A DNA stretch of 64,000 nt from Pelomonas sp051857475 (GTDB lineage Bacteria > Pseudomonadota > Gammaproteobacteria > Burkholderiales > Burkholderiaceae_C), in contig NZ_JBPZGZ010000004.1 in NCBI RefSeq assembly GCF_051857475.1, forward strand, positions 496,001 through 560,000. The letters run 5' to 3'. Under the pieces are notes generated by a model that saw only the letters and a list, made by a program, of their open reading frames with translations, had not been told where the DNA came from and ran no database searches. Shown here piece after piece: positions 35,050 to 45,035 of this stretch (the stretch's first letter is position 1; each line of letters begins with the position of its first letter). The translations under genes were made by a program, and so were the position numbers.

Positions 35050-35471
35050 CGGAAAGAAAGATCACCGAGGTCGCCGTCGGCGTCCTCGTCGCGCCCGATG
35101 GCCAGTTCCTGCTGACCTCGCGCCCCGAGGGCAAGGTCTACGCCGGTTACTGGGAGTTCCCGGGCGGCAAGGTCGAGGCCGGCGAAACCGTCGAGCAGGC
35201 CCTGGCACGCGAGCTGAAGGAAGAGATCGGCATCGAGATCGGTGCCGCCCACCCGTGGAAGACGGAGATCTTCGACTATCCCCATGCGCTGGTGCGGTTG
35301 AACTTCTGCAAGGTGTTCGAGTGGACGGGCGAGTTCCAGATGCTGGAGAACCAGCAGATGGCCTGGGCCAGCCTGCCGGTGCAGGTCAAGCCGGTGCTGC
35401 CCGGCACCATCCCCGTGCTGAACTGGTTTGCCGAGGAGCGCAAGCATGTCGGCCCCACTCACCTAGACTGA
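35046..35471 (+). CDS. mutT: MutT-like NUDIX hydrolase (8-oxo-dGTP diphosphatase)
   Basis: A 141-residue NUDIX enzyme. The full box G-x5-E-x7-REL-x2-EE-x-G spans about residues 40-62 (GGKVEAGETVEQALARELKE then EIG). The N-terminus ITEVAVGVLVAPDGQFLLTS and the WEFPGGKVE context are typical of MutT, which sanitises oxidised nucleotides. Overlap with the ATPase stop sets the start. Confidence 0.88.
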   Translation: MTERKITEVAVGVLVAPDGQFLLTSRPEGKVYAGYWEFPGGKVEAGETVEQALARELKEEIGIEIGAAHPWKTEIFDYPHALVRLNFCKVFEWTGEFQMLENQQMAWASLPVQVKPVLPGTIPVLNWFAEERKHVGPTHLD

Positions 35472-35475
35472 AACC

Positions 35476-35868
35476 ATGAGCAGCTGGTTGGACGAAGTGA
35501 AATGGGATGACAAGGGCCTGGTACCCGTCATCGCCCAGGAACAGGGCACGGGCGACGTGCTGATGTTCGCGTGGATGAACCGCGAAGCCCTGGCCCTGAC
35601 GGCCGAGCGGGGCCAGGCGGTCTATTTCAGCCGATCGCGCCACAAGCTCTGGCACAAGGGCGAGGAGAGCGGCCATTTCCAGCAGGTGCATGCCATCCGC
35701 ATGGACTGCGACAACGACGTCGTGCTGCTGACCATCACCCAGCTCGGCCATGAGCCCGGCATCGCCTGCCACACCGGGCGCCACAGCTGCTTCTTCCAGA
35801 AGCTGGAGAACGGAGTCTGGAGCGCCACCGAGCCGGTGCTGAAAGACCCGAGCAAGATCTATGAGTGA
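35476..35868 (+). CDS. hisI: phosphoribosyl-AMP cyclohydrolase
   Basis: A 130-residue enzyme for the third step of histidine synthesis, opening the purine ring of PR-AMP. The metal-binding sites are intact: WHKGEESGHFQ, MDCDNDVVLL, and the paired cysteines ACHTGRHSCFF. It starts four bases after mutT and overlaps hisE by eight bases. The rest of the his operon is not in view, unless it lies elsewhere. Confidence 0.95.
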   Translation: MSSWLDEVKWDDKGLVPVIAQEQGTGDVLMFAWMNREALALTAERGQAVYFSRSRHKLWHKGEESGHFQQVHAIRMDCDNDVVLLTITQLGHEPGIACHTGRHSCFFQKLENGVWSATEPVLKDPSKIYE

Positions 35869-36202
35869 CGACATCCTCCGCCGCATCGGCGAAGTCATCG
35901 AATCCCGAAAGCCTGGAAATGGCGCCGACCCGACCACCAGCTATGTCGCCAAGCTCTTCGACAAGGGCCTGGACAGCATCCTGAAGAAGGTCGGCGAGGA
36001 AGCCACCGAGACGGTGATGGCGGCCAAGGACGGTGACGCCCAGAAAGTGGTCTACGAGGTCGCCGACCTGTGGTTCCACAGCATGGTGGCCCTGGCCCAT
36101 TTCGGGCTCCGACCCGAGGACGTGCTCAGGGAACTCGCGCGTCGCGAGGGCCTCTCGGGCCTGGAAGAATTCGCTTCCCGCACTCCGAAAGCCAACCCAT
36201 GA
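35861..36202 (+). CDS. hisE: phosphoribosyl-ATP pyrophosphatase
   Basis: A 113-residue MazG-like enzyme for the second step of histidine synthesis. The signature SYVAKLFDKGLDSILKKVGE, EEATETVMAAKDGD and EVADLWFHSMVAL is complete. As usual outside enterics, hisE is a separate gene from hisI, here overlapping it by eight bases (ATGAGTGA). The next gene overlaps by four. Confidence 0.95.
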   Translation: MSDDILRRIGEVIESRKPGNGADPTTSYVAKLFDKGLDSILKKVGEEATETVMAAKDGDAQKVVYEVADLWFHSMVALAHFGLRPEDVLRELARREGLSGLEEFASRTPKANP

Positions 36203-36561
36203 GCGACAGCCCCACGATGCTGGAGACGGACATCCCGGCCGAGAAGCTGGCCAGCCTCAAGCAACTGACCCTGGCGATCTACATCCTTTATGCCCTGGGC
36301 CCCTTCACGGGCCTGTCGGGCATTGCGGCCCTCATCATCAACTACATCAAGCGCGAGGACACCGAGGGCACGATCTACGCGAGCCATTTCAGCTGGCAGA
36401 TCCGCACTTTCTGGTGGAGCTTGGTCTGGGCCATTGTGGGCTTCCTGACCGCGATGGTGTTTGTGGGCTTCCTGATCCTCGCCATCGACGGCATCTGGGT
36501 CATGTACCGCCTCATCAAGGGCTTTCTGAACTGGAACGACAACAAGCCCATGCGGGTTTGA
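36199..36561 (+). CDS. DUF4870-like membrane protein
   Basis: A 120-residue membrane protein with about three hydrophobic segments (ILYALGPFTGLSGIAALIIN, LVWAIVGFLTAMVFVGFLIL, and a shorter first helix). The SHFSWQIRTFWWS segment is typical of DUF4870 proteins. Function unknown. It starts within the hisE stop (ATGA) and lies 11 bases before the HIT gene, a context conserved in many Burkholderiales. Confidence 0.75.
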   Translation: MSDSPTMLETDIPAEKLASLKQLTLAIYILYALGPFTGLSGIAALIINYIKREDTEGTIYASHFSWQIRTFWWSLVWAIVGFLTAMVFVGFLILAIDGIWVMYRLIKGFLNWNDNKPMRV

Positions 36562-36572
36562 AGGAGCCTCCC

Positions 36573-36920
36573 ATGAATCAAGACCCGAACTGCCTGTTCT
36601 GCAAGATCGTCGCCGGCCAGATCCCGAGCAAGAAGGCCTACGAGGACGAAGACGTCCTGGCCTTCCATGACATCCACCCCTGGGCGCCCGTCCACGTCCT
36701 CATCATCCCCAAGCGCCACATCGCCTCCATGGCCGACGTGACCGAGGCCGAGGCCGCGCTGCTGGGCAAGATGACGGCCCTGGGGCCGAAACTGATGAAG
36801 GAACTGGGCGTCAGCAACGGTTTCCGGCATGTCATCAACACCGGTCATGATGGCGGCCAGGAGGTGTATCACCTGCATCTGCATGTGATGGGCGGACCTC
36901 GGCCGTGGTTGAAAGGCTAG
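36573..36920 (+). CDS. HIT-family (HinT-like) nucleotide phosphoramidase
   Basis: A 115-residue HIT protein. The zinc-type N-terminus CLFCKIVAGQIPSK, the HVLIIPKRHI strand and the histidine triad YHLHLHVMGG are intact. HinT-like enzymes hydrolyse AMP-amino phosphoramidates. AAGGAG at 36561-36566 is the ribosome site for the ATG. Last gene of the his-associated run. Confidence 0.93.
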   Translation: MNQDPNCLFCKIVAGQIPSKKAYEDEDVLAFHDIHPWAPVHVLIIPKRHIASMADVTEAEAALLGKMTALGPKLMKELGVSNGFRHVINTGHDGGQEVYHLHLHVMGGPRPWLKG

Positions 36921-37008
36921 GTTGTGACCAAACCTAAGGTCTGAGCACCATCGCACCGGAAGGCGCTCGGCCTCGAAATGACCCCTGAACCTAGGGGCAT
37001 CCCTCACC

Positions 37009-37014
37009 TAGAAT
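37009..37014 (+). promoter_or_regulatory. putative -10 box of tatABC
   Basis: TAGAAT 28 bases before tatA. A small hairpin, CCCCT/AGGGG (36982-36997), lies just upstream and could overlap the -35 region. Confidence 0.35.
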
Positions 37015-37042
37015 TTGAGCCAGTCCTCAAGGAGTCAACATC

Positions 37043-37279
37043 ATGGGTTCATTCAGTATTTGGCACTGGCTGATCGTCCTCGTCGTCGTCATCGCCATCT
37101 TCGGCACCAAGAAGCTGCGCAATGTCGGGGGCGACCTCGGCGCCGCGGTCAAGGGTTTCAAGGACGGCATGAAGGACGGCACGGCCGGCGACGAGCCGGG
37201 CAAGCCCCAGCAGCAGGTCACCGCGGCCAAGGTCAACGATCCCAACACGGTCGACGTCGACGCCAAGACCAAGTCCTAA
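37043..37279 (+). CDS. tatA: Sec-independent translocase subunit TatA
   Basis: A 78-residue membrane protein forming the twin-arginine translocation pore. It has one N-terminal membrane helix (SIWHWLIVLVVVIAIFG), the conserved TKKLRNVGGDLGAAVKGFKD amphipathic helix, and a flexible acidic tail. First of tatABC; tatB starts at the next base. The Tat pathway probably exports the Rieske protein and possibly the RR-bearing glucanase in this window. Confidence 0.95.
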   Translation: MGSFSIWHWLIVLVVVIAIFGTKKLRNVGGDLGAAVKGFKDGMKDGTAGDEPGKPQQQVTAAKVNDPNTVDVDAKTKS

Positions 37280-37759
37280 GTGCTTGACTTCGGTTTTGAC
37301 AAGATCGCGCTGATCGGCGCGGTGGCGTTGATCGTCATCGGCCCCGAGAAGCTGCCGCGCGTCGCGCGCACGGTCGGCACCTTGCTGGGCAAGGCGCAGC
37401 GCTATGTCGCGGACGTGAAGGCCGAGGTCAACCGTTCCATCGAGCTGGAAGAGCTTCAGAAGATGAAGAACCAGTTCCAGACCGCGGTGCAGGACGTCGA
37501 GCAGAGCGTGCGCCAGGAGGTCGACTCGGCGACCCAGGCCCTGAACCAGACCTGGAGCGACGTGACCAGCGACTCGTCGTCCTACGAGGCGGCGTCGGGC
37601 GTTGCGCTGCCGCCGCCCGAGTACCGCCATCCGAAGAAGAACTGGCGGCTCAAGCGCGGGGCCACGCCGATGTGGTTCAAGCAGAAGGCCGGCGTGCGCC
37701 GCCACACCCAGTCCGGTGCGGCCCGCGTGGCGCGCTTTCGCCCCCCCGGTATCCGCTGA
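37280..37759 (+). CDS. tatB: Sec-independent translocase subunit TatB
   Basis: A 159-residue single-span protein starting with GTG. The LDFGFDKIALIGAVALIVIG helix with the conserved Glu-containing hinge GPEKLPRVART is followed by a long helical charged tail (KNQFQTAVQDVEQS). TatB joins TatC as the receptor for RR signal peptides. The stop overlaps the tatC start by one base (TGATG). Confidence 0.93.
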   Translation: MLDFGFDKIALIGAVALIVIGPEKLPRVARTVGTLLGKAQRYVADVKAEVNRSIELEELQKMKNQFQTAVQDVEQSVRQEVDSATQALNQTWSDVTSDSSSYEAASGVALPPPEYRHPKKNWRLKRGATPMWFKQKAGVRRHTQSGAARVARFRPPGIR

Positions 37760-38546
37760 TGAGCTCCTTCCAGAACCCCAACCACGACGAGCTGGCCGGC
37801 ACCGAGCAGCCCTTCGTTGCCCACCTGATGGAGCTGCGCGACCGGCTGCTGCGCGCCATCATCGCCATCGCCGTCTGCTTTGGCGTGCTGTGCCTCTACC
37901 CTGGTCCGGGCCAGCTCTACGACTGGCTGGCCGCGCCGCTGGTCGCGCATCTGCCCGAGGGCACCAAGATGATCGCGACCAATGTCATCGCGCCTTTCTT
38001 CGTGCCCATCAAGATCACCATGCTGGCCGGCTTCCTGCTGGCCCTGCCGGTGGTGCTCTACCAGGCCTGGGCCTTCGTCGCGCCGGGCCTGTATTCGCAT
38101 GAGAAGCGCCTGGTGGTGCCGCTGGTGGTCAGCAGCACGCTGCTGTTCTTCGCTGGCATGGCCTTCTGCTATTTCTTCGTCTTCGGCCAGGTCTTCAAGT
38201 TCATCCAGAGCTTTGCGCCCAAGAGCATCACGGCGGCGCCTGACATCGAGGCCTATCTCGGCTTCGTGATGAACATGTTCATCGCCTTCGGCGCGGCTTT
38301 CGAGGTGCCGGTCATCGTCGTCGTGCTGGCGCGCATCGGCATCGTGTCGGTCGAGAAGCTGCGCGAATGGCGCGGCTACTTCATCGTCGTCGCCTTCGTC
38401 GTCGCGGCCGTCATCACGCCGCCCGACATCGTCTCCCAGCTGGCTCTGGCCATCCCGATGTGCCTGCTCTACGAGGTGGGCCTGTTCGCGGCAAGCTATG
38501 TCGCGCGCTCGGCCAAGGCCGCCGAGCCCGCTGAGCCGCCAGCCGA

Positions 38547-38559
<13 letters not shown>
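37759..38559 (+). CDS. tatC: Sec-independent translocase subunit TatC
   Basis: A 266-residue inner-membrane protein with six spans. The N-terminal HLMELRDRLLRAI, the periplasmic loop with VLYQAWAFVAPGLYSHEK and the late FVVAAVITPPDIVSQ are family hallmarks. It recognises twin-arginine signals with TatB. Its last 13 bases overlap the convergent protease gene. Confidence 0.95.
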
Positions 38560-39725
<1,166 letters not shown>

Positions 39726-39745
39726 CCCAACATCCTTCTCAAGCC

Positions 39746-40492
39746 ATGACCGATCGCACCGCGCTGGAACGTCGACTGAACGAACTGCTCGAGCCCGCGC
39801 GCTTCAAGGATTATGGGCCGAACGGTCTGCAGGTCGAGGGCAAGGAGACCGTGGGTCATCTCGTCTGCGGGGTCACTGCCAGCCTAGCGCTGATCGATGC
39901 CGCCATCGCCGCCAAGGCCGATGCCATCCTCGTCCACCACGGCCTGTTCTGGCGCGGCCAGGACGGCCGCATCACCGGCTGGATGAAGCAGCGCCTGGCG
40001 CGCCTGATCCAGCACGACATCAACCTCTTCGCCTACCACCTGCCGCTGGATGCGCACCCGCTTCTCGGCAACAACGCCCAGCTCGGTGCGCAGTTCGGCT
40101 GGGCGGCGGACAAGCGTTTTGGCGAGCAGGACCTGGGCTTCAGCGCCGCTGTCGAAACCACCGACCTGGCATCACTGGCTGAAAAACTGCGCGAGACGCT
40201 GGGCCGCGAAGTGGCGGTGGTGCCTGGCGACGGCCGCTCGCTGCGCCGCGTGGCCTGGTGCACCGGCGGTGCCCAGGGCTATTTCGAATCGGCCATCGCG
40301 GCCGGCGCCGATGTCTTCATCACCGGCGAGATCTCCGAGCCCCAGGCCCATTACGCGCGCGAGACGGGCGTCGCCTTCATCGCGGCCGGCCACCATGCGA
40401 CCGAGCGCTATGGCGTGCAGGGCGTGGGTGCCCAGGTCGCCCAGGACCTGGGCCTGAGCTGGCAATTCATCGACGTCGACAACCCAGCCTAG
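39746..40492 (+). CDS. Nif3/YbgI-family dinuclear metal-binding protein
   Basis: A 248-residue protein. Metal ligands are in LVHHGLFW, AYHLPLDAH and AGHHATERYG; other family segments are DYGPNGLQVEG and DVFITGEISEPQAHYA. Widely conserved but functionally unclear; GTP cyclohydrolase-like or hydrolase roles have been proposed. The divergent HtrA-type gene and tat context match other Burkholderiales. Its 3' end overlaps the convergent peptidase gene by four bases. Confidence 0.9.
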   Translation: MTDRTALERRLNELLEPARFKDYGPNGLQVEGKETVGHLVCGVTASLALIDAAIAAKADAILVHHGLFWRGQDGRITGWMKQRLARLIQHDINLFAYHLPLDAHPLLGNNAQLGAQFGWAADKRFGEQDLGFSAAVETTDLASLAEKLRETLGREVAVVPGDGRSLRRVAWCTGGAQGYFESAIAAGADVFITGEISEPQAHYARETGVAFIAAGHHATERYGVQGVGAQVAQDLGLSWQFIDVDNPA

Positions 40493-41400
40493 GCCGCCTG
40501 GCCCAAGGCGTAGTCGATGGCGGCGCGCACGGCGGCCACCTGGGCCGCATTGCATTGTTCGGGCGTGGCACGCGGGCTGTCGGGATAGACCTCGGTCGTC
40601 GTCGTGAAGCGCGCCCCGGTGATGGCAGCGCACAGGTGGCGGCTGCGCACGCCGAAGCTGATGACGCCGGGCGACTGCAGGGGGCAGCCGATGATCTGGC
40701 CCTGGGCGTCGGGCTCGGCGATGTGCGTCACCCGGGCCACCGCGTCGATGACGGCGCGCTGGAAGGCCGGCTGGGGCGCTTCGGCGTCATCGACCAGGTA
40801 GAAGCCGTCGGGGATCTCGCCCGGCTCGAACACCTCACCATCGCGGGCCGCCAGGGCCGGGCGGAATTCCGATTCGTCGGTGTCGGTCGTCTCGTGCAGG
40901 TCGATGTGCATCAGCACGCGGCCTTGCAAGCCAGCCAGCAGCGCGACCAGGGCGGTCGATTCGCCGACCGGGCTGCCCTCGCGGAAGTTGCGGTTGGGGT
41001 CCAGCGCATTGAAGTTCCAGCGCTGCCCGCGCTCGTAGGCCCAGGGGCTGACGCAGGGCACCACCAGCAGGTTGGCGCGGCCGGCGGCCTCGTGCCCATG
41101 GTCGCGGAGGAACTGCAGGGCACCCTGAACACCGCTGGTCTCGTAGCCATGCACGCCGCCGGTGACGACGAAGACCGGCAGGTCGTCGCGCCAGCCGCGG
41201 CTGCGAATGGCCAGCAGCGGGAAGCGTTCGCCCTCGTAGGTCACTGCGCCGTACTCGCTGACGTCGAAGTCCCGCTTCAGCGCGTCGATGGTCGTCAGCA
41301 CGTCGTCGGCGTAGCTGCGCTGCCTGACGACCTGGGCGCGCCATGCCGCAGTCTCGGCCGGGCCCCAGGCCTGTCCCGGTGTACCTATGGCGTAGCTCAT
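40489..41400 (-). CDS. M14-family zinc carboxypeptidase-like protein
   Basis: A 303-residue metallopeptidase of the M14 clan (succinylglutamate desuccinylase/carboxypeptidase type). The zinc ligands HGYE and HIDLHE, the Arg/Asn pair in DPNRNF and the catalytic Glu in TTTEVY are visible. The cytoplasmic location (no signal) suggests peptide or acyl-amino-acid hydrolysis. The ATG at 41400 overlaps the stop of the upstream DUF885 gene, so the two peptidase genes are coupled. Confidence 0.82.
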   Translation of the reverse strand: MSYAIGTPGQAWGPAETAAWRAQVVRQRSYADDVLTTIDALKRDFDVSEYGAVTYEGERFPLLAIRSRGWRDDLPVFVVTGGVHGYETSGVQGALQFLRDHGHEAAGRANLLVVPCVSPWAYERGQRWNFNALDPNRNFREGSPVGESTALVALLAGLQGRVLMHIDLHETTDTDESEFRPALAARDGEVFEPGEIPDGFYLVDDAEAPQPAFQRAVIDAVARVTHIAEPDAQGQIIGCPLQSPGVISFGVRSRHLCAAITGARFTTTTEVYPDSPRATPEQCNAAQVAAVRAAIDYALGQAA

Positions 41401-43199
41401 GGGCGGGCCTTTTCGGAAGTGATCCACGCATTGATGCGCTGCTCCAACAGCGGCAGCGGCATGGCGCCCTGGTCGATGACGGCCATGTGGAAGCGGCGCT
41501 GGTCGAATTTGGACCCGAGGGCCTGCTCGGAGCGGGCGCGCAGCTCCTTGATCTTCAGCTCACCCATCATGTAGCTCAGGGCCTGGCCGGGCTGGGACAG
41601 GTAGCGGTCGACCTCGGCCGTCATGAAGGTGCTGTCGTGGCCGGTCTGCTCGATCATGTAGGCGATGGCCTTGTCGCGGCTCCAGCCCAGGGCGTGCAGG
41701 CCGGTGTCGGTGACGAGGCGGGCGGCGCGGAACATCTGCGCCTGCAGGTGGCCGAAGCGCGTGTAGGGATCGCGGTAGAGGCCGATCTGCGGGCCCAGGG
41801 TCTCGGCATACAGGGCCCAGCCTTCGCTGAAGACCGAGTACTGCGACTGACGGCGGAAGTTGGGCAGCTCGCCCAGCTCGACCTGGCGGGAGATCTGCAG
41901 GTGGTGGCCGGGCACGGTCTCGTGGGCCACCAGGGTCTCCATGGCCCATTTGGGGCGGCGCTTGAAGGAGATGGCGTTGGCGTTGAACCAGCCCGGCGTC
42001 GTGCCGTCCAGGGACGGGCCGTTGTAGTTGTCGGCCGCGCCTTCGCCGGTATAGGGCGGCATGCCGCGGATGCCATAGGGCGAGCGCGGCAGCTGGGCGA
42101 AGAGCTTGGGCAGCTCGGGGTCGATGCGCTTGGCGATGGCGCGGTAGCCGTCCAGCAGTTCCTCGGCGCTCTGGTTGAAGAACTTGGGGTCGCTGTAGAG
42201 GAATTTCTTGAAGGCGGCGAGATCGCCGTCGAAGCCGGCCTCGGCCTTGACCTTTTCCATCTCGGCGCGGATGCGGGCAGCCTCGCGCAGACCCGTCGTG
42301 TGGATGTCGCCCGCGGCCAGTTGCAGCGTCACATGGCGCAGGATCAGGGCCTCGTAGACCTTGTCACCGCCTGGGTAGCTGGACAGCGAGCCGCTGTCCG
42401 GCGCTTTCGGCATCAGCTCGTCCTTCATGACGGCCAGCAGCTTGCGCTGGGCCGGGTAGAAGACGTCGCGCAGGGCTGCCTGGCCCTGGGCCTGGTAATG
42501 GGCCTTGACGCTGGCATCCACCGTCATGCGGGCAAAGGGCTCGTAGACCGGGCTCTTGGTGACGTCCTCGGGCAACTGGCCCTCGACCTGGGCGATGGCG
42601 CGGGCCAGCACCGGCTTGGACGTGACCCAGCCCAGGGCCAGGCCCTGGCGCAGGATGGCGATCTCCTGGTCGACCCGGGCCGGGTAGGCGGCCAGGCGGG
42701 TCAGCCACTGCTTGACCTGGGTCTCGTTGTTGACCGGCACATTGCGTGCAAAGCCGGCCAGGGCCGACTGGGCACCGTACAGCGTGCCCAGCGTCAGCGT
42801 GCGCCAGCCGGCGAAGCCCTGCATGGCCACTTCCTGCTGGTAGCGGTTGAAGAAGAGGGCCAGGGACACGTGGTCGGTGTCGTTGAGCAGGCCGGCGTCC
42901 ACCGTGCGGGCGCGGGCCAGCATGTCGCGGGCGAAGGCATCGCGGGCGGCCAGGCCGGCGGCGGAGCGGTCGCTGAGCTTGTCGTTGAAGCGCAGGTCGC
43001 CGCGCAGCGTGGCCCATTCCGGCGCGGCCTGGGCCTCGGCCTCCCAGGCTTCGTCGAACAGGGCCATCAGGGCCCGGTGGGACTTGGCGGCGCCATCGAC
43101 CATGGTGGTGGCGGCGGGCTTGGCGGGAGCCGACTGGGCGGCGGCGGGGGCGGTCAGGTGCAGGCCGGCGATCAGGGCTGCAACGAGGGTAGGTCGCAA
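41397..43199 (-). CDS. exported DUF885 metallohydrolase
   Basis: A 600-residue secreted protein of the DUF885 family, zinc-peptidase-like helical enzymes. The motif VAHETVPGHHLQ corresponds to the HExxH-like metal site, and GYRAIAKRIDPELPKLFAQL and SEGWALYAE are family segments. The start is a TTG at 43199, with GGAGA five bases upstream, giving a good signal peptide (RPTLVAALIAGLHLTAPAAA); upstream ATG codons would bury that signal. First gene of a two-gene peptidase operon; it may release amino acids from peptides in the periplasm. Confidence 0.82.
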   Translation of the reverse strand: MRPTLVAALIAGLHLTAPAAAQSAPAKPAATTMVDGAAKSHRALMALFDEAWEAEAQAAPEWATLRGDLRFNDKLSDRSAAGLAARDAFARDMLARARTVDAGLLNDTDHVSLALFFNRYQQEVAMQGFAGWRTLTLGTLYGAQSALAGFARNVPVNNETQVKQWLTRLAAYPARVDQEIAILRQGLALGWVTSKPVLARAIAQVEGQLPEDVTKSPVYEPFARMTVDASVKAHYQAQGQAALRDVFYPAQRKLLAVMKDELMPKAPDSGSLSSYPGGDKVYEALILRHVTLQLAAGDIHTTGLREAARIRAEMEKVKAEAGFDGDLAAFKKFLYSDPKFFNQSAEELLDGYRAIAKRIDPELPKLFAQLPRSPYGIRGMPPYTGEGAADNYNGPSLDGTTPGWFNANAISFKRRPKWAMETLVAHETVPGHHLQISRQVELGELPNFRRQSQYSVFSEGWALYAETLGPQIGLYRDPYTRFGHLQAQMFRAARLVTDTGLHALGWSRDKAIAYMIEQTGHDSTFMTAEVDRYLSQPGQALSYMMGELKIKELRARSEQALGSKFDQRRFHMAVIDQGAMPLPLLEQRINAWITSEKARP

Positions 43200-43272
43200 G
43201 GGAATCTCCACATCGTGTATGGGCAGCGGGCAGTCTGCCAGCGTGGCCCCGGGCGTGATGAAAGAATGACGC

Positions 43273-44286
43273 ATGACTCCGGATAACTCCCTAGGCGCCC
43301 CCCTCGTCATCAGCATGGGAGATGCCTGCGGCATCGGCCCCGAGATCATCGCGAAGCTGTGGCGGCAGGACACGCCGCGCGACGCCCTCATCGTGGGCGA
43401 TGTGGCGGTGCTGAGGCGAGCCGTCGCGGCCATCGGTGGTGGTCTGGCTGTCGCCGAGCTGCGCACACCTGACGAGTTAGGGCGAGTGCCACCGCAATGC
43501 CTGCCGGTCTGGCAACCCGAGGGCCTGCCTGCAGGCCTGGTGGATGCGCCGGTCGGCCAGGTCGATGCCCGCGCGGGCGCGGCGGCGGCCCTGTGCATCG
43601 AAGCCGCCGTGGGCCTGATCAAGGCGGGCCGGGCGGGCGGCCTGGTCACGGCGCCCATCCACAAGGAAGCCCTGCATGCGGCAGGCTCGCCTTTTCCAGG
43701 CCACACCGAGATGCTGCAGGCCCTCGCGGGCGGCGCACCGGTGCGCATGATGCTGGCCAACGAAGAGCTGCGCACGGTACTGGTCACCATCCATTGCTCG
43801 CTGCGGGAGGCCATAGCCCGCGTGACCCGGGACAGCGTGCTGGAGACGCTGCGCATCACCGGCGCGGCCTTGCGGCGCATGGGTTTTGCCGCGCCGCGCA
43901 TCGCCGTGGCCGGACTCAACCCGCATGCCGGCGAGGGCGGCCTGTTCGGCGACGAGGAGATCCACCACATCGCGCCGGCCATCGCCGATGCCCGCGCCGA
44001 GGGCTGGGACGCCAGCGGCCCCTATGCACCCGACACCATCTTCATGCGAGCCCGCCGCGGCGAGTTCGACGTCGTCGTCGCCATGGTGCACGACCATGGC
44101 CTGATTCCGGTCAAGTACCTGGGCGTGGAGGAGGGCGTCAACGTGACCCTGGGCCTGCCCTTTGTGCGCACCAGCCCCGACCACGGCACGGCCTTCGACA
44201 TTGCGGGCCGGGGCGTGGCCGATCCCGCCAGCCTCGCGGCCGCCTTGACGATGGCCCGACGGCTAGTAGCATCCGCTCAATCGTGA
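43273..44286 (+). CDS. PdxA-family 4-phosphohydroxythreonine dehydrogenase
   Basis: A 337-residue NAD-dependent dehydrogenase. It has ISMGDACGIGPEIIAKLW at the N-terminus, the metal ligands in ITAPIHKEAL-like VTAPIHKEALHAAG, FPGHTEML, AGLNPHAGEGGLFG and VAMVHDHGLIPVKYLG. This is the fold of PdxA (vitamin B6 synthesis) and the PdxA2 paralogues that oxidise phospho-threonate or phospho-erythronate. The usual motif GDPAG is GDACG here, and the gene is away from the surA-rsmA context, so a PdxA2-like role cannot be excluded. Confidence 0.85.
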   Translation: MTPDNSLGAPLVISMGDACGIGPEIIAKLWRQDTPRDALIVGDVAVLRRAVAAIGGGLAVAELRTPDELGRVPPQCLPVWQPEGLPAGLVDAPVGQVDARAGAAAALCIEAAVGLIKAGRAGGLVTAPIHKEALHAAGSPFPGHTEMLQALAGGAPVRMMLANEELRTVLVTIHCSLREAIARVTRDSVLETLRITGAALRRMGFAAPRIAVAGLNPHAGEGGLFGDEEIHHIAPAIADARAEGWDASGPYAPDTIFMRARRGEFDVVVAMVHDHGLIPVKYLGVEEGVNVTLGLPFVRTSPDHGTAFDIAGRGVADPASLAAALTMARRLVASAQS

Positions 44287-44306
44287 AGGCAGGCCTGGGA
44301 GGCCCC

Positions 44307-45035
44307 ATGAAGAGACGCTGCAAGCAGGGGCTGGGCGTGGCCCTGGTTCTGGGTGCGACGGCCTGCCTGGCGCAGAGCCAGTTCGCAGGCCCCAACCCCG
44401 GTCAGCCCCAGTCTCGCGGTGAGCTCAAGCAAGGCGCCCGCCAGGAAGTCCGCGCCGCCTTCGATGCACGCTTCGACGCCGAAGGCCGCGCCGTCGAACT
44501 GCGCCGTCATGACGAGGCCGAGTACCCGGCGTCATTCTGGGCGGCGCTGGAATCCCGCCTGGCTGGCCTGAAGGTCCCACCGGCCCGGGATGCGAACGGC
44601 CGCCCGGCGGCCCTGCGCACCGGCCTGACCGTGACGGTGGCCGTGACCCGCGGCGCGCAGGACCTGCAGTTGCGCATTACCAACCTGGACGTCAGTCCGC
44701 TGGTGCTCAAGCGGGGTTATGCCGGCTTTCCCACCGACATCGGCCTGAGCACGGGGTGGACCGGAGAAGTCGACGCGGAGTGCGTGGTGGGCCTGGACGG
44801 CCACTGCGGCTCGGTGCACGTCAAGAGCCTGCCCGGCGTGCCCGCCTCGGTGCTGCGCTGGGCCAGCGCGACGCTGGCGCAGTGGGAGTTTCAGCCGCCC
44901 GAACTCAACGGCCAGGCCTTTGAGGCGCCGGCGCGCCAGCACTTCCAGCTGGGCAGCGCGGACGACATGCCCATGGACTTTCGTCAGCGCGGCAGCGGCA
45001 ACATGAAGTTCCGCTGGGACGTCAAGACTTTCTAG
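44307..45035 (+). CDS. exported protein with TonB-C-like domain
   Basis: A 242-residue protein with a signal peptide (GLGVALVLGATACLAQ). The second half (residues about 150-225: GWTGEVDAECVVGLDGHCGS, ASVLRWASATLAQWEFQPP, LNGQAFEAP) resembles the TonB C-terminal fold, where G-x-V, a variable loop, W-x-F-x-P and G are spaced alike. It lacks an N-terminal TonB anchor helix and proline linker. I do not recognise a function. It lies 20 bases after pdxA-family gene and its stop shares CTAG with the convergent DUF1631 gene. Confidence 0.65.
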   Translation: MKRRCKQGLGVALVLGATACLAQSQFAGPNPGQPQSRGELKQGARQEVRAAFDARFDAEGRAVELRRHDEAEYPASFWAALESRLAGLKVPPARDANGRPAALRTGLTVTVAVTRGAQDLQLRITNLDVSPLVLKRGYAGFPTDIGLSTGWTGEVDAECVVGLDGHCGSVHVKSLPGVPASVLRWASATLAQWEFQPPELNGQAFEAPARQHFQLGSADDMPMDFRQRGSGNMKFRWDVKTF

